Source of the DNA: Porticoccus sp041581635
GTDB taxonomy: Bacteria; Pseudomonadota; Gammaproteobacteria; Pseudomonadales; Porticoccaceae
Length of the DNA stretch: 29,513 nucleotides
NCBI GenBank assembly: GCA_041581635.1
Contig: JBFICW010000031.1
Coordinates: 1-29,513 of the forward strand
Reading direction: 5' to 3'
A model generated the notes under the pieces. That model did no database searches and was not told the origin of the DNA. It saw only the letters and a list, made by a program, of their open reading frames with translations. Numbering within the stretch: the first letter of the stretch is position 1; each line of letters opens with the position of its first letter. Positions 11,438 through 21,352 of this stretch are shown in pieces. A program made the position numbers and the translations under genes.

Positions 11438-12073
11438 ATGAAATTTTACGACTGTTCTATTGCTCCAAATCCCCGGAGAGCAAGGATATTTATCGCCGAA
11501 AAAGGCCTCGACATACCAAAAGTTGAAATTGATATTGTCGGTGGAGAAAACCTAGAAAAAGAATTTCTATCGGTTAACCCTCGAGGATTGTTACCCGTTT
11601 TAGAATTGGATGATGGAACCCGGTTTGATGAAACCATGGCAATTTGCAAATACCTTGAAGATCTATACCCAGAGCCACCACTACTGGGAACCACGCCTGT
11701 AGAGCGAGCACAAATTGAGTGTCTTCAGAGAAAAATGGAATTCGACGGCATGATTGCCACCTCAGAAGCCTTTCGAAATAACACCAAAAACGACAATTTT
11801 TCCTACAGAAGCCTACCCGGGGTTGATACTGTAGGCGCCATTGATGGTCTGGTAGAACGTGGCAACAAAACGCTGGGGCTCTTTTATCATTGGCTAGAAA
11901 AGTACTTAACCCACTCTAAATTTATCGCCGGCGACCGTTATACCATGGTTGACATCACCGCTCTTTGTGCAGTTGACTTCGCCAAATGGGTAGAATTGGA
12001 CATTCCTAAAGAAAACACCAACTCTTTGCGCTGGTATGAAGAGGTTTCATCTCGGCCCAGTGCTCAAGCATAA
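11438..12073 (+). CDS. Glutathione S-transferase-like protein, 211 aa
   Basis: Thioredoxin-like N-terminal domain (MKFYDCSIAPNPRRARIFIA, then NPRGLLPVLELDDGTRFDET with the cis-Pro after LL and a glutathione-contact region DETMAICKYLEDLYP) and an all-helical C-terminal domain (LEKYLTHSKFIAGDRYTMVD with ITALCAVDFAKW). The Ser in CSIAPN is the likely activating residue region. Substrate unknown. AAAGGAGATC 8-12 nt upstream is a strong ribosome site. It stands alone between rsmE and a convergent transporter. Confidence 0.9.
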   Translation: MKFYDCSIAPNPRRARIFIAEKGLDIPKVEIDIVGGENLEKEFLSVNPRGLLPVLELDDGTRFDETMAICKYLEDLYPEPPLLGTTPVERAQIECLQRKMEFDGMIATSEAFRNNTKNDNFSYRSLPGVDTVGAIDGLVERGNKTLGLFYHWLEKYLTHSKFIAGDRYTMVDITALCAVDFAKWVELDIPKENTNSLRWYEEVSSRPSAQA

Positions 12074-12133
12074 AATAACTAAGAGAATTGGTGAAAAAAA
12101 CCCGGAAAATACCGGATTTCCTCTCCAGGCACC

Positions 12134-12154
12134 TTAGGATATAAACTATCCTAA
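12134..12154. terminator. Hairpin between convergent genes
   Basis: TTAGGATA-taaac-TATCCTAA, perfect 8-bp arms and a 5-nt loop, in the 102 bp between the convergent GST-like and phosphate-transporter genes. No long T run follows on either side, so it is a probable bidirectional terminator but not a textbook one. Confidence 0.55.
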
Positions 12155-12175
12155 AACTAACCTCGGCTATTCGCT

Positions 12176-13813
12176 CTAGGTAAACATTTTTTCCGTTGTC
12201 ACACCACTTGCAGACACGGCAGTCTCACCAGGCACACCAGAGTCTTTCTTTCTCTTATAAAAATTCAGCAGTTTATCCTTTAGCCTTTGCGAATAGGTGA
12301 TGAAGTTGGTTAAAGCACCCACATCGTGTCGAAGGGGATCGGCAAACATTCGCAATAAATCTTTGTTTACATCGTCGATGTGTTCCTGCAACTCATCAGC
12401 CGACGACTTTATATCTGCTTTGTCAGCCGTGGACAGGTAGCCATCAATAGCACCAAATAAACTTAATGTTTTTCCTGACAACTCTCTAACCATAATCAGA
12501 ACATCACTTTTCAGATCAACAAATTTTTCCTTAATCACCTTCTTGCTATGAAATAAATCGTTAATTGAATCATGTATCTGAAAAAGATAATCAAATTGAT
12601 TGATAATTCTCATCAATTCCCTGGACTGACTTTCCTCATCCACAGCGGTAACAATTCGTGAAAAATAACTCATGTACTCTTTTTTTACAAAATTGACATA
12701 TTCAATGCGTTTGTCGGCCGCATCATAAACACCTTGGTAATTGGTTTCGATACTCAAAGTGACCAAATTGTAATTTTCCTTAAGAAAACAAAAGAGTTTG
12801 TGCATCCCGTCATCCAGGATTTCTTTCACTTTCACAAACTCATCATTCTTGTCATACACCGGCAAAACCAGTCGCTCAAAGTCCATTTTTCCCTCGCCCA
12901 TCATCATATCCACCAATCGTGTGAATGGGGTAATCAGCACGAGAAAGATTAGACTGGTAGCCACATTGAAGATTAGGTGGATATAGGCCAACGCTATGGC
13001 TGGGTCAGGGTTTAATTCAGAAACCCGGTCACCAAACATCAGCAACAAGGGTGTAAAGATTACAACGCCACCCAAGTTAAAAAGAAAATGGCTTAATGCT
13101 GTTTTTTTCGCAGCTACATCCATGGAAAACATTGCTATTAATGCAGTTGCAGTAGTGCCAATGTTTGCGCCCATAATCAACGGCACGGCATTTTCGAGGC
13201 CCAAAAGCCCCTGCTGTGTAAAAATTATGGCTAATCCAGTGGTGACTGAGCTTGACTGAACGACAGCAGTAAAAAGGCAGCCGAACAATATTGCATAGAG
13301 CGGATTTTGTGGTTGGGTCAACAACTGAATCAAAGCCTCATTACTTTGCAGCGGTTGCAGAGAGGAAGAGATCAGATTGAGACTAAAAAACACGAAGCCA
13401 AAATAAAATATAGTTTTTCCAAAGATTGAAAAACGCGTCCTAATGATAGAGAGGATAAAGCCAACAATAATAATCAATGGTGCAAATGAGGTAAGCTTAA
13501 AGGCAACCAACTGAGCAGTAATAGTTGTTCCGATATTAGAACCAAAAATAATTCCAACACTGCTTTTAAAGGAAAGAACACCAGCATTAACCAGGCTAAT
13601 CGTGATAACAGAGGTTGCCGAGCTGGATTGAATAAAAGCCGTAACCAGCGCTCCGATCAAAACCCCGATAACTGGAATTCTGGTGGCGCTACCCAACGAT
13701 TTCCTGAACCTTTCTCCCGATATTTTTTCAATTTCTTTTGAGAAGTTATCCAAGCCAAAAACAAACAGGATAATTGCAGTTACAGCCGTCATTAGTATAT
13801 GAAGATTTTCCAT
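12176..13813 (-). CDS. Na+/phosphate cotransporter family protein (NptA/PhoU-like), 545 aa
   Basis: Two inverted Na/Pi-cotransporter repeats: the first with GALVTAFIQSSSATSVITIS and the second with GCLFTAVVQSSSVTTGLAII, each bearing the QSSS signature, plus GSNIGTT/GANIGTT repeats. About eight membrane segments fill residues 1 to 310. The C-terminal 220 residues are a soluble helical PhoU-like domain (KEILDDGMHKLFCFL, QFDYLFQIHDSINDLFHSKK). It should import phosphate with sodium, or regulate phosphate efflux, in the inner membrane. ATG 13813 is chosen over the GTG at 13828 because of GGTAAG upstream. Convergent with the GST-like gene and divergent from tamA. Confidence 0.9.
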   Translation of the reverse strand: MENLHILMTAVTAIILFVFGLDNFSKEIEKISGERFRKSLGSATRIPVIGVLIGALVTAFIQSSSATSVITISLVNAGVLSFKSSVGIIFGSNIGTTITAQLVAFKLTSFAPLIIIVGFILSIIRTRFSIFGKTIFYFGFVFFSLNLISSSLQPLQSNEALIQLLTQPQNPLYAILFGCLFTAVVQSSSVTTGLAIIFTQQGLLGLENAVPLIMGANIGTTATALIAMFSMDVAAKKTALSHFLFNLGGVVIFTPLLLMFGDRVSELNPDPAIALAYIHLIFNVATSLIFLVLITPFTRLVDMMMGEGKMDFERLVLPVYDKNDEFVKVKEILDDGMHKLFCFLKENYNLVTLSIETNYQGVYDAADKRIEYVNFVKKEYMSYFSRIVTAVDEESQSRELMRIINQFDYLFQIHDSINDLFHSKKVIKEKFVDLKSDVLIMVRELSGKTLSLFGAIDGYLSTADKADIKSSADELQEHIDDVNKDLLRMFADPLRHDVGALTNFITYSQRLKDKLLNFYKRKKDSGVPGETAVSASGVTTEKMFT

Positions 13814-14372
13814 AGCATTACTTACCACTCAGTGTTACTGCCACACAACCTACTTCTCTATGGGCAACTAAAATCTACAGCTAAACAAACACTTGACTCT
13901 GTTTTTACTTTTTTCACACCTCTAATCATAGTAAACCCCAGTAGGCAGAACGTTTTGTTTTAAGATCTTCGAAAATGCCCACGGATACTACCTGCAAAGG
14001 CTTCATCCTCACCCCCACTTAAATTAAAACGATCTTCATGGCGCATTAGGTTCGTCTTCGATAAATATTGACAACTAATCCCCGCTGTCATGTAAAGTCT
14101 GCCCTATACCGCAGATAGAAAACAGCACTGCAGGCATTCTGACCAGCTATTTGCTGCCGAGCTTCTCAAGCCACCTGCCACTGCAATGAAAACTGCAGCT
14201 TTTGATATTGAGTTTAGCCATGTATCCTAGAAACACATCCAGCGGATAATTTGTATGCCTGGGCTGGTCAATAGCCTGCGGCTCATAAACTGTATAAACG
14301 AACCACTATGACGCCCACTGAGCTAATTTCCAAACAGACGATTTATCCATACTGTACAGATGCTAACGACGT
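13814..14372. other. Intergenic region upstream of tamA, one promoter candidate
   Basis: About 560 bp without a convincing gene on either strand. It serves the divergent promoters of the phosphate transporter and tamA. TTGACA (14068-14073), a 17-bp spacer and TGTAAA (14091-14096) point toward tamA and would give a leader of about 270 nt. No stable hairpin or known leader RNA is apparent. The AT-rich stretch 13880-13960 is the likely promoter side for the transporter. Confidence 0.4.
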
Positions 14373-16193
14373 ATGATTCGCCATCTATCATGTTGCACCC
14401 CCATATGCCTCAAGCCCCTATACTCTGGCACCCGGCTCTATTATTACCTCTGCATTTTTCTGTGCTGCTGGTTTATACACTCTCCAAGCTACGCATTAGA
14501 CCTGCCAAAATTACCTCTCATCCCTTACCAGGTTGAGCAATCTATTGAGCTGGAAGGCAATGATGCATTGCGAAAAATATTGAAACAAGAACTTGCTAGC
14601 CAGCGACAGAATAATTATCAACTGAAACAGTATAAGAAGCCTAACAAAATTGGGCGCTATGAAAGTCAATTACTGACGACTCGCTTAAGAGCTGAGGGCT
14701 TTTATGCGGCAACGGTCAATTTTCACATTCGGGATGGGCGCTCTGTATACAGTATTGAACCGGGGCCCCAATACCATGTTGAGAAAATTGACCTACAGAT
14801 CCCCAAGGGGGTTGATGTACAGCAGAACATCATCAAGATTCAAACAGGAGACCCTCTACTCGCAGAATCGGTACTATCTGCCAAGAAAACACTGGCGACA
14901 CACATCTCATCCAACCACTGCCTATATCAAGTCAACGTCAACTACAGAGTCGTCATTGACCACCAGACACAATCGGCCAGGGTAGTTTTCATCGCTGAGA
15001 ACAGCCCCTCTGTTCATTTTGGAAAGATTACCTTTAGCGGCTTGCATTCCATCGATGAAAACTACCTCCGTGCCCGCCTACCGATTAAAGAGGGCGAATG
15101 TTTTAATCGCAATCGTATTGAAAAAGCACGTGTTGCATTGATCCAAACCAATTTATTGGCCCGCACAACTGCTCAGCTCAAGGAGCCCAGTGACGGTAAG
15201 GTACCAGTCGAATTCTCTGTGGCAGAACGCGATCACCGAACTGTGAGTGCGGGTGTTGGTTTTGAGACCGAGGAAGGGTTTGGTATCTCGGCCGGATGGG
15301 AGCACCGCAACCTGATGGGAAGCGCCCAAACACTAAGCGTTGACAGTCATATTGCGCAAAATGCACAAGGTCTGGCATCTAAGTTGATACTGCCTCATTT
15401 TCAGCGCAATGATCAATCGATCACAATCTATACCGATCTTGAACGGGAAGACACGGATGCCTTTGAATCAAAAACCGGCACTCTGGGCGTGGAACTTTCC
15501 AGGAAAATAACCCCAAACCTAGTAGGTTTGGTGGGCATTGAGCAGTCATTATCGCAAGTTATCGAAGACGGTGAAGATGACCGCTTCGCTCTCATGTCAT
15601 TGCCATTGAGCCTTGAATATGACCGGCGCAGCGACTCGCTTGACCCACAATCGGGCTTCGTGATCGCGGGGCGTGTACGGCCGTTTTTGGACACCCACAA
15701 CACCAGCACTACCTTTATAAAATCAACCCTGGCAGCCAGCTCCTACTTTACGTTCAACCAGCTCGCCTGGAAGCCCACCATCGCCATACGCAGCGCAGCG
15801 GGATCAATCACCGGTATCGACCGCGAGCAAGTACCCGCCAATATTCGATTTTACTCTGGTGGCGGGGGTTCTGTTCGCGGCTACCCTTTCCAATCATTGG
15901 GCCCGCTCACCGACAAAGATCCGGATGGCGGATTATCTTTCACCGAAATATCCCTCGAGACTCGACTGCGTTGGGCAGAGAACTGGGGTGGCGTGGTATT
16001 TATCGATGGCGGTGTTGCCTACGAGGAAGACCTTCCACAATGGGGTGAAGATTTACGTTGGGGAACAGGGGTAGGCCTTCGTTATTACACTAGTTTCGCT
16101 CCTATACGTTTTGATATCGGGATACCACTGAATAAGCGAGATGGTATCGACGACGATTTTCAACTCTATATCAGCATTGGGCAGGCCTTCTAA
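14373..16193 (+). CDS. tamA: Translocation and assembly module outer membrane protein TamA, 606 aa
   Basis: Omp85-family outer membrane protein of the TAM complex. A signal peptide (LYYYLCIFLCCWFIHSPSYA) is preceded by an unusually long 22-residue basic N-terminus, so the true start is uncertain. Residues 50 to 270 hold three POTRA domains (YQVEQSIELEGNDALRKIL; YHVEKIDLQIPKGVDV; VHFGKITFSGLHSIDENYLR). The rest is a 16-strand barrel with the conserved lid-loop motif GGGSVRGYPFQSLGP and the C-terminal FDIGIPLNKRDGIDDDFQLY ending in Phe. It shares its TAA/ATG with tamB (TAATG). Confidence 0.94.
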   Translation: MIRHLSCCTPICLKPLYSGTRLYYYLCIFLCCWFIHSPSYALDLPKLPLIPYQVEQSIELEGNDALRKILKQELASQRQNNYQLKQYKKPNKIGRYESQLLTTRLRAEGFYAATVNFHIRDGRSVYSIEPGPQYHVEKIDLQIPKGVDVQQNIIKIQTGDPLLAESVLSAKKTLATHISSNHCLYQVNVNYRVVIDHQTQSARVVFIAENSPSVHFGKITFSGLHSIDENYLRARLPIKEGECFNRNRIEKARVALIQTNLLARTTAQLKEPSDGKVPVEFSVAERDHRTVSAGVGFETEEGFGISAGWEHRNLMGSAQTLSVDSHIAQNAQGLASKLILPHFQRNDQSITIYTDLEREDTDAFESKTGTLGVELSRKITPNLVGLVGIEQSLSQVIEDGEDDRFALMSLPLSLEYDRRSDSLDPQSGFVIAGRVRPFLDTHNTSTTFIKSTLAASSYFTFNQLAWKPTIAIRSAAGSITGIDREQVPANIRFYSGGGGSVRGYPFQSLGPLTDKDPDGGLSFTEISLETRLRWAENWGGVVFIDGGVAYEEDLPQWGEDLRWGTGVGLRYYTSFAPIRFDIGIPLNKRDGIDDDFQLYISIGQAF

Positions 16194-19100
16194 TGTCCTC
16201 CGAATCAAACAACCAAAATCCTCCACAGCCAGTGTTACTCGCTGCAAAATCTGTTGTTAGATTATTCACATTGATACTAGGCTCCCTACTTGTTGTATTG
16301 GCGGTAGCAACAGGCACCCTAATTTATTCTGAAAAAGGGCGCATTTGGTTAGTCCAATCTTTGGTGAAGCAAGTTAATCAGACAACAGACTTGAACATTA
16401 CCATTCTGGGGCTTGCCACACCTGCATTGGCTCAATGGCAGGCAGGCAGCATTCAAGTACAGAGGCATCAACTAAACTGGCTAGATGTCGAGCAATTGTC
16501 TCTACAGTGGCGACCTCGTGCACTATTCAATCAATCTCTAGTTATCGATCGATTAATAGCCGATAAATTTTCTTTGTATCAGTTAGCTCCGGATACATTG
16601 CCTACAAGTACACCACCAGATGTCACCCCACCTTCCAAGACGGCTCCTTCAACAACCAATGCCAGGAAAACTCAAAATTACTTCGTTTCAAGTTTCCCAA
16701 ATATTCAGGTCAGAGAGTTTTCAATAGCAGCGGTAGATCTCTACGGTATTCAACCATCAAGCATTGATGCTGAAAAGCTCAGCCTCGCTATTAGTGGTGA
16801 GACAACCTGGTTAAAAGATTCACCATTAAGTATCCGCTTAGAAGCCAACGGACTAGATGCCTACCCGGCACACCTCAGATTGGAGGTACAGTCGGCAGAC
16901 TGGACGCATGTGACACTGGAAGGTTTTTTGCAAGAACCAGCCAATGGTATTTTTGGCACCATATTACAGCTACCAAAGGGACAAAGCATCGATGCAGGAT
17001 TTGACTTAAACATCACTGCCGAAAACAATCGTTATACTGTTAACGCTCAATATGTTGACCTGCCCTTACTACACAGGAAACTCAAAGCACAAGGCAGCCT
17101 GGTTCTATCCCATGAAGATAACGGCTTCCATCCCGAGGCGCTGGATTTAACTCTGGCCATTGACGACACCCATCATGACATCGTCGGTACGCTGATCGAT
17201 CAACAGTTACAAGTTCAACTTAACTTGAACCAGTTTCCTCTGGATATTGCCGCCCTCTGGAATGATTCTGTTAATGATGGCGAACTAACCACGGAGCTGA
17301 CAATCACTGGAACCACCAAAGCCCCTCACGCCAAAGGTATCATTACCGCCAACACTACTTATCAGAATATCCCTGTAGCAATCGACTTTACGGGTTCATT
17401 AACAAAAGAACGGATCAACATTGAAAACCTGTCAGCCCGCTTGGCTCAATCGGAGCTATGGGCCAAGGGCAACCTTGACAGGATACCTGAATCATCCACC
17501 CTCAATGTCACGCTGAAAAATATTGATACTACAATTCTCAAACAATTCGACGTTCCGATTCCAGACAAACTCAGGGCGACCGTCACGTCGGCAACAGCGA
17601 AACTTACCGGCTCATTGTTAAATTTCCCTCAACAATTAAATGGCAATATTGATCTGCTTGCAGAGGGTGATTATCAGCAGCAGGCATTTTCACTCCAAGG
17701 TCAGTTGACTAAACGTGATAGCACTCTGATTGCTAACAACATAACGGTCATGGCAGACAATGGAACGGCCTCCATTAACGGACAGTTACAAGAAAATGTC
17801 CTGGACGCCAATATCTCGGTTCACAATATTGATACGAACACGCTCAAACAGCTCAATGTCACGGTTCCAGACAAACTCTATGCGACCGTTACATCTGCGA
17901 CAGCGAAGATCAAAGGCTCAGTACTGGATTTCCCCAAACACCTCAATGGCGACCTTGATGTTCTGGCCCAAGGTGATTATCAGCAGCAAACATTTTCAAC
18001 ACGGTCTCAATTGAGTAAACGTGACAACACCCTTGACATTCACGACACCACAATAACCACCGGTAATGGTGTTATCTCCATTCAGGGACAGGTACAACAA
18101 CATTCTCTGGATGCCAATATCTCCATTAATATTGAGGCAATCTCAGCGAAGCTACTAACGCTGGGAGGACTCAACGTCCCGGACGGCCTTAATGCACAAA
18201 TGAGCGCTCAATTCCGGCTGAATGGAGACTTGCGTCGTCCCCATATCGCCGGTGATTTACAACTGCTGGGTATACATCAGGCGATTCCCTTCTCATTGAC
18301 AGCAAAAGGTCTCTACCAAAGTGAGAACCTGCTCCTGAAGGAATTAAATCTAACAGCATTTGATGAGCCGGTACTTAAAGTAAACGGCTTCTATAAAGGT
18401 GACCAGTTTGAATTTCAGGCTCACGCCAAAAAACTACCCAGCCAACTATTATCCGCACTGGACTGGCATGTTAAACCAGGTAAATTCAGTACCGATATTA
18501 GCGCTCGAGGTACCTTTAGTGACCCCGAAATCAACGGCAACCTGAACTATCAAGCGACACTCGCTGGATATAACGAAGAAGGTGAGACAAAGGATATTAA
18601 TTTTTCATGGGATGTAAACCTAAGCACAGACAGTGCCGCGTTCAAAATAAAATCGACGTTTACACGTAGTAGTTCACCACCAGGTGAACTGGTCATCACA
18701 ATCCCCAAGCAGCCCTACCTTAACTACAGTACTGACAAAAAGCCGCACGCCAAACTGAAGTCGGCTTCGACGGAGACCTCTCGCTTTGATGCCTTCCCTT
18801 TAGATGCCACCATCATTGGTCACATTAACCTACAGACCGTATCCTTTTTACTAGACCCCGATCTACACCGCTTAACCGGAGAGGCGGATACAAACATTAC
18901 GCTAAATGGAACACTGGGAAAGCCAAAAATGAATGGTTTTGTTCAGCTTCATAATTCACGCTACCAAAACCCCATAACAGGCACTCTAATCGAGGATATC
19001 CATTGCCGTGTAAATGCAGAACAAATATCCCTGGCGTTCAGCGACTGTTTCGCCACGGATGGTGCTGGTGGTAACTATCAATTAAAAGGCACAATGCTTG

Positions 19101-20098
19101 CGCCGACTAACGGCTCACCTGGATCGGTTGAGCTCAATTTAGTTACCCAACAAGTGAATATTTTGCGACGCCCCGACATTGAAAGTGAAGCCAGTGGCGC
19201 CATTAAATTATCCGGCAACTTCAATTCACTATTGGCCAGTGGTCACCTGGAGTTATCGCCACTAACCATTGTGATTAATTCAACCCTTTCCGACAACATT
19301 CCCACTATTGATGTGGAGGAAACGAACTTACCTGGAAAACACAACATACAAAAAACCGGCAGCCCTGTCGCCCTCCCAAATATAGAGTTAAATCTCGTCT
19401 TATCGGCTAACAACCAGGCCTACCTGCGTGGTCATGGCCTGGAGGCAGAACTAAAAGGGAAGATAAACATACAGGGCAATCTGGAAAAACCACGCTACGA
19501 TGGCACGGTGGAGACAGTCCGAGGAAAATTTAAAATATTTAACAAATCATTCAAGCTTGAGCAAGGTAACGTTAGTTTCAATAATAATGCTCTAAACATC
19601 ACAACAACCGGCATATATAAAAGAAATGGCCAGCGTATTCAGGCGGATTTATCGGGCACCCATGACAACCTTAAACTCAGCCTATCTGCTATTCCACAAA
19701 TGGCTGAAGACGAAATTCTTGCCTATCTAATTTTTGGCAAATCAATACAAAAAATGACCCCTTTTCAAGCCATACAACTCGCTGCTGCTGTTCAATCATT
19801 ACGAGGTGGCGCTAATGGTTCATTTGATCCAATAGGTAGCACTCGAGAGCTACTGCATGTAGACACGTTATCCATTGACTCAACCTCCACAACAGAGGGG
19901 GATAATGGCGTTAACGTCGGTGTTGGCAAATACCTTAACGAACGCGTTTATCTGGAACTAGAACGAACCCCTAACCCCTCTCAACCCTGGCGTGGCAATC
20001 TGGAAATTGAGCTAACGCCAAATATCAACCTGGAAAGTTCTACCGGTGGAAATACCGGAGTTGAAGGTGCCACGCTGAAATGGAAACGCGATTACTAA
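16193..20098 (+). CDS. tamB: Translocation and assembly module protein TamB, 1301 aa
   Basis: Inner-membrane-anchored AsmA/DUF490 protein that spans the periplasm and works with TamA, with roles in autotransporter assembly and phospholipid transport. One N-terminal membrane segment (LFTLILGSLLVVLAVATGTL, about residues 24 to 43), a long beta-helical repeat body, and the conserved C-terminal DUF490 domain (LRGHGLEAELKGKINIQGNL, MAEDEILAYLIFGKSI, FQAIQLAAAVQSLRGG, and YLELERTPNPSQPWRGNLEI). The start overlaps the tamA stop. Residues about 443 to 646 contain a recent 102-residue tandem duplication. Confidence 0.95.
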   Translation: MSSESNNQNPPQPVLLAAKSVVRLFTLILGSLLVVLAVATGTLIYSEKGRIWLVQSLVKQVNQTTDLNITILGLATPALAQWQAGSIQVQRHQLNWLDVEQLSLQWRPRALFNQSLVIDRLIADKFSLYQLAPDTLPTSTPPDVTPPSKTAPSTTNARKTQNYFVSSFPNIQVREFSIAAVDLYGIQPSSIDAEKLSLAISGETTWLKDSPLSIRLEANGLDAYPAHLRLEVQSADWTHVTLEGFLQEPANGIFGTILQLPKGQSIDAGFDLNITAENNRYTVNAQYVDLPLLHRKLKAQGSLVLSHEDNGFHPEALDLTLAIDDTHHDIVGTLIDQQLQVQLNLNQFPLDIAALWNDSVNDGELTTELTITGTTKAPHAKGIITANTTYQNIPVAIDFTGSLTKERINIENLSARLAQSELWAKGNLDRIPESSTLNVTLKNIDTTILKQFDVPIPDKLRATVTSATAKLTGSLLNFPQQLNGNIDLLAEGDYQQQAFSLQGQLTKRDSTLIANNITVMADNGTASINGQLQENVLDANISVHNIDTNTLKQLNVTVPDKLYATVTSATAKIKGSVLDFPKHLNGDLDVLAQGDYQQQTFSTRSQLSKRDNTLDIHDTTITTGNGVISIQGQVQQHSLDANISINIEAISAKLLTLGGLNVPDGLNAQMSAQFRLNGDLRRPHIAGDLQLLGIHQAIPFSLTAKGLYQSENLLLKELNLTAFDEPVLKVNGFYKGDQFEFQAHAKKLPSQLLSALDWHVKPGKFSTDISARGTFSDPEINGNLNYQATLAGYNEEGETKDINFSWDVNLSTDSAAFKIKSTFTRSSSPPGELVITIPKQPYLNYSTDKKPHAKLKSASTETSRFDAFPLDATIIGHINLQTVSFLLDPDLHRLTGEADTNITLNGTLGKPKMNGFVQLHNSRYQNPITGTLIEDIHCRVNAEQISLAFSDCFATDGAGGNYQLKGTMLAPTNGSPGSVELNLVTQQVNILRRPDIESEASGAIKLSGNFNSLLASGHLELSPLTIVINSTLSDNIPTIDVEETNLPGKHNIQKTGSPVALPNIELNLVLSANNQAYLRGHGLEAELKGKINIQGNLEKPRYDGTVETVRGKFKIFNKSFKLEQGNVSFNNNALNITTTGIYKRNGQRIQADLSGTHDNLKLSLSAIPQMAEDEILAYLIFGKSIQKMTPFQAIQLAAAVQSLRGGANGSFDPIGSTRELLHVDTLSIDSTSTTEGDNGVNVGVGKYLNERVYLELERTPNPSQPWRGNLEIELTPNINLESSTGGNTGVEGATLKWKRDY
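17519..18130 (+). repeat. 306-bp tandem duplication inside tamB
   Basis: Two units of 306 bp (102 codons) with clear DNA similarity: AATATTGATAC at 17519 and 17825, GGTGATTATCAGCAGCA at 17666 and 17972. Protein units share NIDT-xLKQ-(F/L)-(D/N)V, PDKL-ATVTSATAK, NG(N/D)(I/L)D and GDYQQQ-FS. The frame is kept, so it lengthens the beta-helical body of TamB. Confidence 0.85.
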
Positions 20099-20434
20099 CT
20101 CTCTATGGCGCAAAGATTTTTTAGCATTTTCGGGCTCTTGTCATAGAGGCGTTAAATTGCTTTCGATTCACCCAAAAATCTGTGGTTTCTAGGCCGTCGT
20201 AACCACTGGATCCCCATAGGATTGAAGAACGTCCACCAACCGAAATACATTGAGACTTAGTGCATGTCTCACTGTACTATACGATTTAATCAGTGTTTAT
20301 CCAGCCGCGCATTATCTCAGGCAAACCACATAGATAAACCGGCTCGGCTACACTAATCATAACAAAAGAGAAACTATTGAAGTTATGCTTAATGAGTGAC
20401 TAACTTTTATTCTCGAATTAATTAGGGAGCAATA
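20099..20434. other. Intergenic region between tamB and rimK
   Basis: 336 bp with no convincing gene. CTCTATG (20101-20107) and CATAGAG (20142-20148) can pair around a long loop just after tamB. TGAGAC (20251-20256) and GTCTCA (20266-20271) form a 6-bp inverted repeat followed by TACTAT, a possible -10 region. A ribosome site AGGGAG precedes the rimK ATG. The rimK promoter should lie in the second half. Confidence 0.35.
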
Positions 20435-21346
20435 ATGAAAATAGCCATACTGTCCAGAAATTCAAAGCTGTATTCTACCCGCCGATTGGTCGAAGCCGCC
20501 AAGCAACGTGGACACGAGGTTCGTGTTCTCGACCATCTCCGCTGCTTCATGGATATGGGTACAGAGCACCCTTCCATTCATTTTAAGGATGAAGAATTTA
20601 AACCCAACGATTTTGACGCTGTCATTCCTCGCATTGGCTCATCGGTGACCTTTTATGGCACAGCCGTGGTTCGTCAATTTGAAATGATGGGAACCTATTG
20701 CGTTAATGAGTCCGTCGCTATTTCACGTTCCCGAGATAAATTACGTTCCATTCAGCTACTATCACGTAAAGGTGTAGGCATACCCGTGACAGCTTTTGCC
20801 AACACACCCGACAATGTCAATGGACTGATACGAGAGGTTGGCGGAGCACCGCTGGTGATTAAATTATTGGAAGGAACACAGGGCATCGGCGTCGTTCTGG
20901 CGGAGACCAAAAAAGCAGCGGAAAGTGTTATTGAAGCGTTTATGGGCGTAAAAAGTAACATCCTGATTCAAGAATTTATCAAGGAAGCTGGCGGCAGCGA
21001 TATTCGCTGTTTTGTCGTTGGAGGAAAAGTCATTGCCGCCATGCAACGGACGGCATTAGCGGGTGAATTCCGCTCTAACCTGCATCGAGGTGGTTCTGCT
21101 GAGCTGGTCAAATTAACCCCCGCGGAGCGCGCCACCGCAGTCAAGGCGGCAAGCATCATGGGACTCAACGTCTGCGGTGTTGATTTATTACGCTCTGACC
21201 GTGGGCCCCTTGTCATGGAAGTTAACTCTTCCCCGGGCCTAGAGGGCATAGAAGAAGCAACGAAAAAAGACGTGGCAACTCTAATTATCCAGTTCATCGA
21301 AAAGAATGCTAAACCCAATAAAACACGAACCCGAGGAAATGGTTAA
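20435..21346 (+). CDS. rimK: RimK-type ribosomal protein S6 glutamate ligase, 303 aa
   Basis: ATP-grasp ligase that adds glutamate residues to the C-terminus of ribosomal protein S6. Visible: N-terminal MKIAILSRNSKLYSTRRLVE, PRIGSSVTFYGTAVVRQFEM, the ATP-grasp lysines in LVIKLLEGTQGIGVVLAE, ILIQEFIKEAGGSDIRCFVV, EFRSNLHRGG and the metal-binding VMEVNSSPGLEGIE. Length matches RimK (about 300). AGGGAG precedes the ATG. It is followed after 6 bp by an aspartoacylase-like gene, a common partner, which may act on a related amide product. Confidence 0.93.
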   Translation: MKIAILSRNSKLYSTRRLVEAAKQRGHEVRVLDHLRCFMDMGTEHPSIHFKDEEFKPNDFDAVIPRIGSSVTFYGTAVVRQFEMMGTYCVNESVAISRSRDKLRSIQLLSRKGVGIPVTAFANTPDNVNGLIREVGGAPLVIKLLEGTQGIGVVLAETKKAAESVIEAFMGVKSNILIQEFIKEAGGSDIRCFVVGGKVIAAMQRTALAGEFRSNLHRGGSAELVKLTPAERATAVKAASIMGLNVCGVDLLRSDRGPLVMEVNSSPGLEGIEEATKKDVATLIIQFIEKNAKPNKTRTRGNG

Positions 21347-21352
21347 ACGCCA

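Noticed and set aside
2724..14156. 16-base match TGACCAGCTATTTGCT at 2723-2738 and near 14140, considered as a possible attachment-site pair
   Set aside because: It lies inside a phage gene and in the chromosome far past rsmE, so it would not bound the integrase end of the island; a single 16-base match can be chance.
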